Assembly: GCA_027717595.1 (NCBI GenBank) | Contig: JALLOF010000005.1 | Location: forward strand, 30,203-94,202 | Reading direction: 5' to 3' | Length of the DNA: 64,000 nucleotides | From: Nitrospinae bacterium AH_259_B05_G02_I21 | GTDB taxonomy: Bacteria; JADFOP01 | In this document: piece by piece, positions 18,629 through 27,426 of the stretch | How the letters are laid out: the number at the start of each line of letters is the position of its first letter | Numbering within the stretch: position 1 is the first letter of the stretch | The notes under the pieces: generated by a model | Database searches by the model: none | Told to the model about the DNA's origin: nothing | What the model saw: the letters and a program-made list of their open reading frames with translations, nothing else | Translations under genes and position numbers: made by a program

Positions 18629-18801
18629 GCTCCCAAGGTCTCAAAGGCTCCATTCTAGAGCCAGGCTCCGGCTCATGTCAAAACGCCCCCCGGGCAGCGC
18701 ACAGCGGCCTCCCGCGCCCTCAACCATTTCGCCCTGCTTCCGATAAGAAACTGAAAAGAGTTTGGAAACAAACGAAGTATATCTGCGCAAAGGAGGATGT
18801 C

Positions 18802-19464
18802 ATGTCGCTGAAGGTCGAAATACTTGAGAAAAGCTTTCAGGAAGTGGCACCCCATGCCGAGGAGTTCGTGGCTGACTTCTACGAGCGGCTCTTCACCATG
18901 TTCCCCGAGGCGCAGCACCTGTTCAAAGACACCGACATGAAAGCCCAGCGCACGAAGCTCATCGGGGCCCTGGCGATGGTCATAAAAAATCTCCGGAATA
19001 CCAAGATAGTGAGCATGGCCCTCCAGGATTTGGGACGGCGCCATGAGGAGATGGGCGTCGAGCGAGAACACTACCCAATGGCCGGCGCGGCCCTTCTGGA
19101 GACCTTCGCGGGCTTCTTCAGGGAGAAGTGGACCCCGGATGTCAAGGAGGCGTGGGAGACCACGTCTCCTGTGCGCCTTCATTCATCCCGCTCGGGCTCA
19201 TCGGCCCAGCCGCCCGCGAAATCAGGGGCGAAAGCTATGGGCGGCGCGGACAAAGTTGACGGCTGCCTGCGGCTGGGAGCCGAAGTGGAGGTGAATGTAG
19301 CTGGCCAAGGCCCCACCGATCCTATAACCCTCTGCGGCCGGCAGGCCGGGTCCCTCGATGTGGTAGGTCCGCTCCACCTCGGGAGGCATCGGCTCCATCT
19401 CCGAGTGGTGGAATTCGTGCCCCCGGACCCTCTGGCCCGCCGCCAGCAGGGGGCTGTCGGCTGA
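18802..19464 (+). CDS. Globin (single-domain, flavohemoglobin-type) with abnormal C-terminus
   Basis: Residues 1 to about 120 form a globin: B10 Tyr in ADFYERLF, CD1 Phe in HLFKDTD, E7 Gln in MKAQRTKL, and proximal His in GRRHEEMGV near 77. A strong ribosome site (AAAGGAGG) precedes the ATG. After KEAWETT the frame no longer resembles a globin and runs about 100 further codons, most of them antisense to the 3' end of cobB. The normal last turn of helix H is missing. The gene probably lost its own end and stop codon. Heme binding may survive, giving oxygen or nitric-oxide handling, but this is inference. Confidence 0.7.
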   Translation: MSLKVEILEKSFQEVAPHAEEFVADFYERLFTMFPEAQHLFKDTDMKAQRTKLIGALAMVIKNLRNTKIVSMALQDLGRRHEEMGVEREHYPMAGAALLETFAGFFREKWTPDVKEAWETTSPVRLHSSRSGSSAQPPAKSGAKAMGGADKVDGCLRLGAEVEVNVAGQGPTDPITLCGRQAGSLDVVGPLHLGRHRLHLRVVEFVPPDPLARRQQGAVG

Positions 19465-20589
19465 GGCCACCACCTCCCGATAGCCCAGGGCCCTGAGAGC
19501 GGGCAGCATCCGGGCCCGGGTCGGAAAGATGCCGACCATGGGATGGGCCCGTCCCTCAAGGTCCTCGATCTCTCGGGCCAGGTACATGAAGCCGCCGCAC
19601 TCGGCGTAGATGGGCCCGCCGGCCTCAGCGAACTCCCTGATCTGGGTCATCAGAGATGCGTTGGCCGACAGCGCCTTGGCGTGAAGCTCCGGGTACCCGC
19701 CTCCCAGGTAGATCGCTCGCGCCCCCTCCGGCAAGGTGCCATCCCTCAAAGGACTGAAGAAGACCAGCCGCGCCCCGGCCGCCTCCAGCAGCTCCAGGTT
19801 GGCCGGGTAATAGAAGGCGAAGGCCTCGTCGCGGGCCACGGCCACGGGCACCCCGTTGGCGACCGGCTCGACGGCCGGCACCTCGGACGGCCCCACCCCC
19901 CCGGCGCGCTCGGCAACCGCCAGGATCCGCTCGAGGTCTAGGCCCTCTTCAATCTCGCGGGCGAGTGTGGCGAAAAACCCCTCATCGACGGGACGCTCCT
20001 CAGCCAACACCAGCCCCAGGTGGCGCTCGGGAATCACGAAGGCCTCCTTCATGGGCAGGGCCCCCACCACGGCCGCCCGGCAGCGGCCCTCCACGGCCTC
20101 CTCAAGGTAGGCCAGATGCGACGGGCCCGCCACCCGGTTGAAGACGACCCCGGCGAGGTCGAGCTGCGGGTCGAACTGCTCGTAGCCAAGCACCACGGCC
20201 CCTGCGCTTCGGGCCATTGCCCAGGCGTCAACGACGAGGAGCGCAGGGCTTGAGCACCACTTGGCCACCTGAGCGGTGCTTCCCGCCTCATCCGAGCCCC
20301 CCAGGCCGTCGAACAGGCCCATGACCCCCTCGATGATGGCCACATCGGCGCGAGCGGCGTGGGTGGCGAACTCGTGGAGGAGGACGGGCCGGGGGAGCAT
20401 CCAGCTATCGAGGGTGCGGCACGGCCGGCCCGAGGCGAGGGTCAAGAACGTGGGGTCGATGAAGTCCGGGCCCACCTTGAACGTCTGGACCCGCAATCCC
20501 CTATTCCTAAAGGCGGCCGCCAGGCCCGAGGCCAGCAGGGTCTTGCCCACCCCGCTGTGTGTGCCGGCCACGGTCAGGCAGGGAGTCAT
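19222..20589 (-). CDS. cobB: Cobyrinate a,c-diamide synthase
   Basis: CobB/CbiA, 455 residues, amidates the a and c side chains of cobyrinate using glutamine and ATP. It has an N-terminal ATPase with VAGTHSGVGKTLLASGL, a middle dethiobiotin-synthetase-like region, and a C-terminal triad-type glutaminase with the nucleophile in YAECGGFMYLA and a late His in GHEFHHSEME. It overlaps cobQ by 4 bp and follows it on the same strand. Its 3' end overlaps the convergent globin frame by 243 bp. Other corrin genes are outside the window. Confidence 0.93.
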   Translation of the reverse strand: MTPCLTVAGTHSGVGKTLLASGLAAAFRNRGLRVQTFKVGPDFIDPTFLTLASGRPCRTLDSWMLPRPVLLHEFATHAARADVAIIEGVMGLFDGLGGSDEAGSTAQVAKWCSSPALLVVDAWAMARSAGAVVLGYEQFDPQLDLAGVVFNRVAGPSHLAYLEEAVEGRCRAAVVGALPMKEAFVIPERHLGLVLAEERPVDEGFFATLAREIEEGLDLERILAVAERAGGVGPSEVPAVEPVANGVPVAVARDEAFAFYYPANLELLEAAGARLVFFSPLRDGTLPEGARAIYLGGGYPELHAKALSANASLMTQIREFAEAGGPIYAECGGFMYLAREIEDLEGRAHPMVGIFPTRARMLPALRALGYREVVASADSPLLAAGQRVRGHEFHHSEMEPMPPEVERTYHIEGPGLPAAEGYRIGGALASYIHLHFGSQPQAAVNFVRAAHSFRP

Positions 20590-22100
20590 CGGCAGCCCTG
20601 CTCGACGAGGCGTACGATGGCGGGCCAGTCGAGGTGGGCCTCTACAAGGTCGGCCAGCCGGTCGTACTCGACCTCGAGGCTGAAGGGACGCGCCTGACCA
20701 ACAGGCGGGCGGCCGCGCTCGGCCCGGAGCGCACCGAGGACGTGGCGGCGGAAGCCCTCCGCGTCAAAGCAGCCGTGAATGGACGTCCCCAGGACGCGCC
20801 CGGTGGCGTCCACGGCGCCCTCGGGCTCGCTCACCTCCTCCGCGCCCCGACGCTCAAGGACGAAAGCCTCCGAGACGCCGTGGGCCCGAGACGTCCGACC
20901 CATGTGAATCTCGTAGCCCTCGACCACGAGGTCAGCTGAAGCGTGGCGGGCGCGGACCTGCTCGGTCGTTTTGGTGGGCTCAAACGTCGTCTCGACCTCG
21001 AGAAGACCGAGCCCCGCGACCTCGCCGCAGTCCGCCTCCACCCCCTCCGGGTCCCGGATGACGCGTCCAAGCATCTGGTAGCCCCCACAGAGGCCGACGA
21101 CCATCCCGCCCCGCGCGGCGACCTCGAGGACCGCCCGGTCGAGCCCCACTTTGCGGAGCCAGGCAAGGTCGGCGACCGTGGCCTTCGTGCCGGGAAGGAT
21201 GAGGAGCTCCGGGACCCCGACGGCCTCGGGGCTATCGACGTAGCGGAGCGTGACGTCGGGCTCGGCGGCCAGGGCGTCGAAGTCAGTGAAATTGGCCAGG
21301 TGGGGGAAGCGGATGACGACCACGTCGAGCCGATCGTCAGACGGCGGCCCGCCCAACGGCAGGTGCTCCTCGAGCGCCACAGAGTCCTCTTGCGGGATGG
21401 TTATGTCGCTGAAGTAGGGCAGCACGCCCAGGACCGGCACGCCGCAGCGCTCCTCCAGCATCCGCAGGCCCTCCTCCAGCAGCGACCGCTCGCCCCTAAA
21501 CTTGTTCACGATGAGCCCTTTGACGAGGCGGCGCTCCTCGCCGGTAAGCAGATCGAGGGTGCCGGTCAGCCAGGCGAACACCCCGCCCCGGTCGATGTCG
21601 CCGACCAGCAGCACGGGGGCCTCGGCCCGGCGGGCCACGAACATGTTGACGAGGTCGTGCTCCTTGAGGTTGATCTCCGCCGGGCTTCCCGCCCCCTCGA
21701 TGACCACCACCTCGTAGGCGGCCACAAGGCGCTCAAGGCTCTCCTCGATCGCCGAGCGGAGCCTCGGCTTCAAGGCCTCGTGGGTGGCCCCATCGAGGTG
21801 GCCGATGGGCCGGCCGTGGAGCACCACCTGGCTGCCCAACCCCCGGGTGGGCTTCAGCAGGACGGGATTCATATCGACTGTGACGGCGACGCCGGCGGCC
21901 TGGGCCTGGACGGCCTGTGAGCGGCCGACCTCGCCCCCGTCGGCCGTGGCGAAGGAGTTGAGCGCCATGTTCTGGGCCTTGAAGGGCGCAACCCGAACGC
22001 CCGAGCGGCGAAACAGCCGGCAGAAGGCGGTCACGAGGACGCTCTTGCCCACGTAGGAGCCGGTTCCCTGAACCATGAGTGTCTTGGCCCGTCGCGCCAC
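20586..22100 (-). CDS. cobQ: Cobyric acid synthase
   Basis: CobQ/CbiP, 504 residues, amidates the b, d, e and g side chains of adenosyl-cobyrinate diamide. The N-terminus MVQGTGSYVGKSVLVTAF is the ATP-binding part, followed by APFKAQNMALNS. The glutaminase nucleophile sits in VGLCGGYQMLGRVI, and EGYEIHMGRT is typical of the C-terminal domain. It is the first gene of the cobQ-cobB pair. No cobalamin riboswitch was seen in the 140 bp upstream. Confidence 0.94.
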   Translation of the reverse strand: MARRAKTLMVQGTGSYVGKSVLVTAFCRLFRRSGVRVAPFKAQNMALNSFATADGGEVGRSQAVQAQAAGVAVTVDMNPVLLKPTRGLGSQVVLHGRPIGHLDGATHEALKPRLRSAIEESLERLVAAYEVVVIEGAGSPAEINLKEHDLVNMFVARRAEAPVLLVGDIDRGGVFAWLTGTLDLLTGEERRLVKGLIVNKFRGERSLLEEGLRMLEERCGVPVLGVLPYFSDITIPQEDSVALEEHLPLGGPPSDDRLDVVVIRFPHLANFTDFDALAAEPDVTLRYVDSPEAVGVPELLILPGTKATVADLAWLRKVGLDRAVLEVAARGGMVVGLCGGYQMLGRVIRDPEGVEADCGEVAGLGLLEVETTFEPTKTTEQVRARHASADLVVEGYEIHMGRTSRAHGVSEAFVLERRGAEEVSEPEGAVDATGRVLGTSIHGCFDAEGFRRHVLGALRAERGRPPVGQARPFSLEVEYDRLADLVEAHLDWPAIVRLVEQGCR

Positions 22101-22208
22101 CGAAGGAGAACCTCACCGAGGAATGGTCGGAGAAGGGCTGATTATAGGAAAGGCCCGGGGACGCCGCAAGGGGCAACCCAGGGGACGGGGCCAACCCCCT
22201 CGATACAC

Positions 22209-22234
22209 TAAAGCCACCCTTTCGGGTGGCTTTA
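22209..22234 (-). terminator. Intrinsic terminator after tRNA-Ala
   Basis: Arms TAAAGCCACCC and GGGTGGCTTTA around a 4-base loop, 8 bp past the tRNA 3' end on the minus strand. The stem ends in Ts, giving a short U run. Confidence 0.7.
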
Positions 22235-22242
22235 GAAAATCT

Positions 22243-22318
22243 TGGTGGAGCTGACGGGGATCGAACCCGTGACCTCTTGACTGCCAGTCAAGCGCGCTCC
22301 CAGCTGCGCCACAGCCCC
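22243..22318 (-). tRNA. tRNA-Ala (GGC anticodon)
   Basis: A 76-nt cloverleaf. The acceptor arms GGGGCTG and CAGCTCC contain the G3-U70 pair that identifies alanine tRNAs. The anticodon stem-loop CTTGACTGGCAGTCAAG gives GGC, reading GCC and GCU codons. The T arm contains GGTTCGATCC, and the discriminator A is followed by an encoded CCA. A terminator follows directly. Confidence 0.96.
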
Positions 22319-22377
22319 ACCGGAGACGCTTTCTGATCCGTGGTAAGGTTTTTATATAGGGCGACGTCCGGGCCCTG

Positions 22378-22863
22378 TCAACTCTTTTTCGTTCCCGCCT
22401 CCTCCTGCTCGGCCTCCTCGGCGGCGATGGCCTCGATCTCGGCCTCCTTCGCTGCGATGAGAGCGTTCTTCTCATCCACCGACACCTTCTTCTCCTCCAG
22501 GGCCTTTGAGGTCAGGCTTTCCGCGCTCAGCAGCTCGTAGGTCTTCTCACCGAGCTCGGCGTAGAGATCCTTGCGCTGCTTCCTAATCCGGGCGATATCG
22601 AGCCTGAGCTTGCCGACGCGGGAGGAGCGGACGACCTCGTCTTTGGCCTTCTTGAGATAGGTCGCCGCCGTGTCCCAAAAATCGCGCCTATCCTCGACCA
22701 ACGGCGGAGGCGGGGGTGAAGGAGGGGGTGTCTCGGCGGCAGGCGTGGCGGCCTTGGGCTGCTTGGCCTTTTTGGGCCCCTTAGCCGTGGCTCTGGGCTT
22801 TTTAGGCTTCGGCGTGGCGTCCGATTCCGACTTCGTCTGCTCGCCTGGCTCCTTGGGTGTCAT
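22378..22863 (-). CDS. Hypothetical Lys/Pro-rich coiled-coil protein
   Basis: 161 residues. The first 55 or so are low complexity, rich in Lys, Pro and Ala and probably disordered, including a run of prolines. The rest, from about RRDFWDTAATYLKK, is charged and helical with a likely coiled coil. The segment LDIARIRKQRKDLYAELG resembles small bacterial proteins with an N-terminal tail and one long helix. No enzyme motif is present. A DNA- or RNA-binding role for the basic tail is only a guess. Confidence 0.65.
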   Translation of the reverse strand: MTPKEPGEQTKSESDATPKPKKPRATAKGPKKAKQPKAATPAAETPPPSPPPPPLVEDRRDFWDTAATYLKKAKDEVVRSSRVGKLRLDIARIRKQRKDLYAELGEKTYELLSAESLTSKALEEKKVSVDEKNALIAAKEAEIEAIAAEEAEQEEAGTKKS

Positions 22864-22969
22864 GGTCTCCCCCCTGGTCCGAGAAGGTGCTTAGAGGCTC
22901 GGCCGACTGTCCGCTACATTAACAACGCGGGTGTGGCCTGTCAATGGTTTTTCCCGTCCCGGGCGGCGC

Positions 22970-23410
22970 CTAGGCGCCGTCGCGCTCGTAGGTTGCCGTC
23001 ACGGTGGTGCGGATGCCGCCGCGCACGAAAAAACCCCCCACGACGGTCATCCAACGAGGCCTGACGACCTCCACGAGGTCATCGAGGATGCGGTTCGTCA
23101 CGGCTTCGTGGAACGCCCCAACATCGCGATACGACCAGAGGTAGAGCTTCAAGCTCTTTAGCTCCACACACCTCTCGTCTGGCACGTAGGTGATATGGAT
23201 GGTCGCGAAGTCGGGCTGGCCCGTAAGTGGGCAGAGACACGTGAACTCGGGACACTCGAAGGCGATCTCGTAGTCCCGCTCGGGAGTGGGGTTGGGAAAG
23301 GTCTCGATCTCGGTCATCGGCTCCGTGGAAATTCTCGGGGCGGTGGTGTTCGAGCCCCGACCCTTTGTGCGCCGATGTAAGGTGCGGCGGCTGACTCTCC
23401 TTTGACTCAT
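22970..23410 (-). CDS. queF: NADPH-dependent 7-cyano-7-deazaguanine reductase
   Basis: QueF of the short single-domain type reduces preQ0 to preQ1 in queuosine synthesis. The thioimide-forming Cys lies in [15 protein letters not shown], and the family motif [14 protein letters not shown] with a following FHE is present. The ATG at 23410 follows GGGAGGG; an in-frame start farther up at 23452 is less likely. The N-terminal 30 residues are basic and variable. Other queuosine genes are not in the window. Confidence 0.93.
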   Translation of the reverse strand: MSQRRVSRRTLHRRTKGRGSNTTAPRISTEPMTEIETFPNPTPERDYEIAFECPEFTCLCPLTGQPDFATIHITYVPDERCVELKSLKLYLWSYRDVGAFHEAVTNRILDDLVEVVRPRWMTVVGGFFVRGGIRTTVTATYERDGA

Positions 23411-23488
23411 GGACCCTCCCTGCCCCAACCAGGTGCGGACGCATTGTACCACAGCGCAAGGGGGCCGCCAACGGGCAGGGCCGAAGGG

Positions 23489-23967
23489 TAGTGTCCTAAT
23501 GTGAACTGAACACCCACCAGCCTGGAGCTTTCACAACGATCTCCTTGCCGTAGCCCGCCCGATGGGGTCCGCCTCAGGTCCGCCTTAGGCGGAGCCACCC
23601 GCCTCAGGCGGGTCCACTCGAATAGATAGCACACCGCAACACGGCCTGTCGTCTCGTACTTCGCTTACTTCGCCTATTGAGGGCATTTCTTTTTGTTGGC
23701 GGACGTCGATTTTGCACCTTAGACACTTTTAGACACTTTTGACACTTGTGTCTAATGTGTCTAATCCCACATAATCTATTGGATTTGCAGACATTGCTGG
23801 CGATTTTGAGTCTCAAAAGGGTGTCTAAAAAGCGGAAAGTGTCAAAGGCCTCCAGCGGGGACGGGAGGGAGGCCTATCGTAGCGTACTTCGCTTTTTTCG
23901 CGAACTTCGCAAACTTCGCGAATGAGGGGGGTGATTATATTTGCACGGGTTTCAAATCAGGACGCTA
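23489..23967. mobile_element. Dispersed non-coding element, copy 2 (MITE-like)
   Basis: A 479-bp copy with the best-kept left end, TAGTGTCCT (23489-23497); the right end is AGGACGCTA (23959-23967). The two internal palindromes at about 23570-23612 and the TTAGACAC/GTGTCTAA array at about 23719-23764 are present. It fills most of the 656-bp gap between queF and cutA. The terminal TA on both sides could be a TA target duplication. Confidence 0.75.
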
Positions 23968-24066
23968 CTTAGCAAGCAACGAGCTTTCCTTTGACATCAT
24001 ATCCTGCTAGATTGTCTTGGTGTATTCCTCCACCATTGAACCCTACATAATGGGGGGAGAGGGCAT

Positions 24067-24399
24067 ATGACGCCGTATAGAATCGTGTTCATGACCGCCG
24101 GGGCTGAGGAGGAGGCGGTCCGCATCGCCAACGCCCTGGTGGAGCGGGGTCTGGCCGCGTGCGTCAACATCGTCCAGCCGATCCGCTCTATCTACCGCTG
24201 GGAGGGCAAGCTCTGCGACGAGCAGGAGCTCCTCCTTGTTGCGAAGACCCACGTGGAGCAGGTCGCCTCGCTCACAGAATGCGTCGCCGAGCTCCACAGC
24301 TACGATGTGCCTGAGGTCCTCGCCGTCCCTATCGAGACGGGGCATCACCCCTACCTCAAGTGGCTGGAGGAGAGCTGCGCGCCGGCTGGCGACACCTAG
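24067..24399 (+). CDS. cutA: Divalent-cation tolerance protein CutA
   Basis: CutA1 family, 110 residues, a ferredoxin-like trimer in the cytosol linked with copper tolerance in E. coli though its molecular role is unsettled. Typical segments are GLAACVNIVQPIRSIYRWEG, ELLLVAKT and HSYDVPEVLAVPIETGHHPY. It has a good ribosome site (GGGGGAGAGG). It stands alone between element copy 2 and the ATP synthase genes. Confidence 0.93.
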   Translation: MTPYRIVFMTAGAEEEAVRIANALVERGLAACVNIVQPIRSIYRWEGKLCDEQELLLVAKTHVEQVASLTECVAELHSYDVPEVLAVPIETGHHPYLKWLEESCAPAGDT

Positions 24400-24575
24400 C
24401 CGAGCCCTCCAGGGCCCTCGACGCCGAACAAAGACCTTGACAGTGATTTTTGGGGTGTGGTAGGGTTGGCTCGGCTTGTGAAAAATGGAACAGGGTCTCG
24501 CGTAGCCATTCCTCAATCCCTCTTTCTTTGCCACAGACAGGTGCCGTGCCCCGTTTCCATGTGGGGAGAGCGTGT

Positions 24576-24839
24576 GTGGTGAGTCGAGATGCCGGGGGGG
24601 ACCAAGAGGAGCGGCGAGGCGGCCTCCGCGCGCTGACCCAGTTCGGCGAGCTCCTCTCGTTGGGGTTCACCTTCGCCCTGTCCATCCTCATCGGGGTGCT
24701 AGTTGGCCATTACCTGGTGGATGGCTGGCTTGGGACCGCCCCGTGGGGGCTCATCGTCTTTACCTTATTCGGCATCGTGGCGGGCTTTCTCAACTTATAT
24801 CGCATAACCAGGAAGTACATCGACAAGGGTGAGCAGTGA
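24576..24839 (+). CDS. AtpZ/AtpI-like F0F1-ATPase assembly protein
   Basis: About 87 residues with two membrane helices (LLSLGFTFALSILIGVLVGH and APWGLIVFTLFGIVAGF), the typical layout of AtpZ. These proteins are thought to help assemble the rotor ring or carry Mg/Ca. The GTG at 24576 is chosen over the ATG at 24450 because it follows GGGGAG and removes an atypical 42-residue extension. The stop overlaps the next start as TGATG. Confidence 0.8.
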   Translation: MVSRDAGGDQEERRGGLRALTQFGELLSLGFTFALSILIGVLVGHYLVDGWLGTAPWGLIVFTLFGIVAGFLNLYRITRKYIDKGEQ

Positions 24840-25237
24840 TGAGCGAGGAATGCCTCCGGCTTGTCGGATGGATTGAGAAGGGCGCATTGGGGCTCACGGC
24901 CGTCTTTTCCATGGCAGGCTGGGTGGTCGGGGGCCCGGCCGTCGCGGCGGGCGTCGCCGCCGGAGGCCTGGTTGCTCTAGTGAACTTCAAGGCCCTCCGG
25001 TGGTTCACGGCCCGGGCGGTGGTGTCGGCCGGGAAGAAATCGGTGAAGGGGATCGCGCTCATCAGCGGTGCGCTTCGCTACCTGGCCCTCTCGGTGGTCC
25101 TCTGGGCGCTGGTCTCAAGCCGCCTGGTCGATCTTTTCGGCTTGCTCGTCGGCCTCGGGATCGTGAGTCTCGCTGTTATCGTTGCGGGCTTGCGCCACGG
25201 CCTCGAGGCGTCGCGGTCGGCCGACGTGGTGGGATAG
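24839..25237 (+). CDS. ATP synthase subunit I-like protein
   Basis: 132 residues with four predicted membrane helices, in the position of atpI, directly between atpZ and atpB. The segment LVNFKALRWFTARAV between helices 2 and 3 is typical of ATP synthase I proteins. It probably helps assemble the c-ring. The start overlaps the upstream stop by one base. Confidence 0.75.
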   Translation: MSEECLRLVGWIEKGALGLTAVFSMAGWVVGGPAVAAGVAAGGLVALVNFKALRWFTARAVVSAGKKSVKGIALISGALRYLALSVVLWALVSSRLVDLFGLLVGLGIVSLAVIVAGLRHGLEASRSADVVG

Positions 25238-25241
25238 CTCG

Positions 25242-25919
25242 ATGGAACACCCATACCTCTTCATACAGATTCCCGGCTTTGAGGCTTATCCCCACGTGAC
25301 CTACACGTGGATGCTCATGGTGCTATTGGCGGTGGTCTCTTTTGCCACCACCCGGTCCATGCATCTTGTCCCCCTGCGGCTCCAGAATTTCTTTGAGGTG
25401 GTGGTGGAGGGGATTGCGGACTTCATGCGGGATGTCATCGGGCCCGAGGGTCCCAAGTACGTGTTCCTCATCGGAACCTTGGCCCTCTTCATCTTGACGA
25501 GCAATCTGGTCGGGATGATTCCGGGCTTCACCTCCCCGACGAACAACTTGAACACGAACGCCGCGATGGCCATAACGGTCTTTTTCATATATCACTTCAT
25601 TGGGATTAGGAAGCACGGGCTCGCCTACGTGAAGCAATTTACTGGCCCCATCATCTGGCTGGCGCCTCTCTTGCTGCCCATCGAGCTCATCGGCCACTTC
25701 GCCCGCATCCTGAGCCTGTCCGTTCGGCTCTTCGGCAACATCATGGGCCACGATATCATGTTGATTATTTTGGGCGTTCTGGCGGGATTGAGCGCCTTCA
25801 TCTTCTGGGCCCCCGTCCCCATGATTTTTATGGGGATTTTTGTCAGCTTCATCCAGACGTTTGTCTTCGTGCTCCTCTCGACGATTTATATCGCCCTGGC
25901 CTTGGAGGAGGAGCACTAA
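25242..25919 (+). CDS. atpB: ATP synthase F0 subunit a
   Basis: Subunit a, 225 residues, forms the proton half-channels. It has five to six membrane helices. The essential arginine lies in LSLSVRLFGNIMGHD near residue 158, and the C-terminus FVFVLLSTIYIALALEEEH is typical. The ATG at 25242, five bases after the atpI stop, is preferred over an earlier in-frame start at 25182. The b, delta and F1 genes are not here, so the operon is split. Confidence 0.95.
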   Translation: MEHPYLFIQIPGFEAYPHVTYTWMLMVLLAVVSFATTRSMHLVPLRLQNFFEVVVEGIADFMRDVIGPEGPKYVFLIGTLALFILTSNLVGMIPGFTSPTNNLNTNAAMAITVFFIYHFIGIRKHGLAYVKQFTGPIIWLAPLLLPIELIGHFARILSLSVRLFGNIMGHDIMLIILGVLAGLSAFIFWAPVPMIFMGIFVSFIQTFVFVLLSTIYIALALEEEH

Positions 25920-26039
25920 CGGGCGAGCTGTCCACCGCGGGGCAGGTCGGCGCGGGGATGGCGCAGGCCTTGGGTGCCGCAGATGCGACCGAATCCCATC
26001 GTAATGGTTTTTTCATGGACAAAAAGGAGGAATGTATCG

Positions 26040-26405
26040 ATGCGAACGAAGGTGGTTGTTGCACTTCTCGCTGTGACGGCGCTGGTAGTCCTCGCCGCCC
26101 CCATGGCATGGGCGGCCGAGCCGGCGGCCGGGCAGGCTGTGGTGGCTTCGGGCGAAGCGAAGTTGAACTACTTCCGGGTCGCGGCGTTCAGCTGCGCTAT
26201 TGGCATCGCCATCGCCGCCTTCGGGGGGGCCTTGGGCATGGGCCGTGGTTTGGGCAGCGCCTTGGAAGGCATCGCCCGCAACCCGGGTGCCACGGGCAGG
26301 ATTCAGGTGGCCATGATTATCGGTTTCGCCCTCATCGAGTCGCTGGTCATTTACACCCTCGTGGTCGTGCTCATTATCATATTCGCGAATCCCTTTGGCA
26401 TTTAG
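26040..26405 (+). CDS. atpE: ATP synthase F0 subunit c
   Basis: 121 residues: an N-terminal hydrophobic extension that looks like a signal peptide (TKVVVALLAVTALVVLAAP, then AWA), followed by the two-helix c subunit with the loop EGIARNP and the ion-binding Glu in ALIESLVIYTLVV. The Glu is followed by Ser and, five positions on, Tyr, as in sodium types, but the helix-1 Gln is replaced (GMGRG), so proton coupling is more likely. The ATG at 26040 follows AAAGGAGG; upstream in-frame starts are rejected. Confidence 0.93.
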   Translation: MRTKVVVALLAVTALVVLAAPMAWAAEPAAGQAVVASGEAKLNYFRVAAFSCAIGIAIAAFGGALGMGRGLGSALEGIARNPGATGRIQVAMIIGFALIESLVIYTLVVVLIIIFANPFGI

Positions 26406-26601
26406 GGTGCTCGGCCGTTGTATCATGGGTCAGCCGCGAGTCGTGACAGGGCGAGACGAGGGCTGACCTGGCCGTCGCTTGGCCTCCTTGGCTGAGCGGG
26501 GCCATTGTCGCAGGGCCCGCTTCCCCGCGTCGTCCTGATGGGGCGGGGCGAGACGAGGCCCGGGTGTACGGATTGCAGGCCGTGGTGACGCGGAGAACGC
26601 T

Positions 26602-27240
26602 GTGAAACGCACGAAAGTTCCCACCGCTACCGTGGGGCGGCTGTCGATCTACGGGCGGCTTCTCATCCAGATGGAGGAGGAGGGTGTAGAGGTCGCTTCG
26701 TCGGCCCAGCTCGCCGCCCGCTGCGGCTTGAATCCCGCCCAAATCCGGAAGGACCTGGCCTACTTCGGTGCGTTCGGCATCCGAGGCGTCGGGTATCGGG
26801 TCAACGAGCTGAAGGATCGCCTCAAGGACGTTCTCGGAGTCACGAGAGTCTGGAAGGTGGCCCTCGTGGGGGCAGGGAATTTGGGCAGCGCCCTGGCCGC
26901 CTACAGGGGGTTTCTCGCACACGGATTTGAAATTGACGCAGTCTTCGATAAGTATCCTAACCGGTGTGTCCTGTCGGCGAAGAAGACGGTGGAGGTGTTC
27001 GGTCTCAAGGAGCTCAAGCGCGTTGTCAGCCAGAGGGGCATCAAAATAGGCGTCGTCGCCGTCCCCCAAGAGGGAGCCCAGAGCGTTGTAGACCAGCTTG
27101 TGGATGCGGGGATTCAGGGGATTTTGAATTTCGCCCCCATCCGGCCAGACGTCCCCGAGCACGTGAGGGTTAAAAACGTCGACCTGGGCTCCGAGCTGGA
27201 GAGCCTGACTTTCTACCTTTCTAAGCCCGTCAAGGGGTGA
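26602..27240 (+). CDS. rex: Redox-sensing transcriptional repressor Rex
   Basis: Rex, 212 residues, binds DNA when NADH is low and releases it when NADH is high. It has an N-terminal winged helix (TVGRLSIYGRLLIQM and LNPAQIRKDLAYFGAFG) and a Rossmann NAD domain (VALVGAGNLGSALAAY). The last helix for domain swapping is present near the C-terminus. A GTG start at 26602 is used. It follows the ATP synthase genes, as expected for an energy-state regulator, but is probably separately transcribed. Confidence 0.95.
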   Translation: MKRTKVPTATVGRLSIYGRLLIQMEEEGVEVASSAQLAARCGLNPAQIRKDLAYFGAFGIRGVGYRVNELKDRLKDVLGVTRVWKVALVGAGNLGSALAAYRGFLAHGFEIDAVFDKYPNRCVLSAKKTVEVFGLKELKRVVSQRGIKIGVVAVPQEGAQSVVDQLVDAGIQGILNFAPIRPDVPEHVRVKNVDLGSELESLTFYLSKPVKG

Positions 27241-27426
27241 GCGTCTCCTGCGCCGTCCTCCGACCCGCAATCCTATCGGCTTGACAGGCCCGAGGTGACT
27301 CATATAGTAGAAAGGGGCCGGTACGTCGCCCGTGTGTGCGGGCCCATGACGAGGCGTTTGGTTTCCGCCCAATTCACAGGGTTCGTTGGCCCACAGGCCC
27401 AGGGTTCATCGAGACCGCGTAGCGCT

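Noticed and set aside
22101..22242. Cobalamin riboswitch before cobQ
   Set aside because: No B12-box-like sequence or multi-stem structure is visible.
26040..26405. Sodium-specific ATP synthase
   Set aside because: Glu-Ser and Tyr fit, but the helix-1 Gln ligand is missing.
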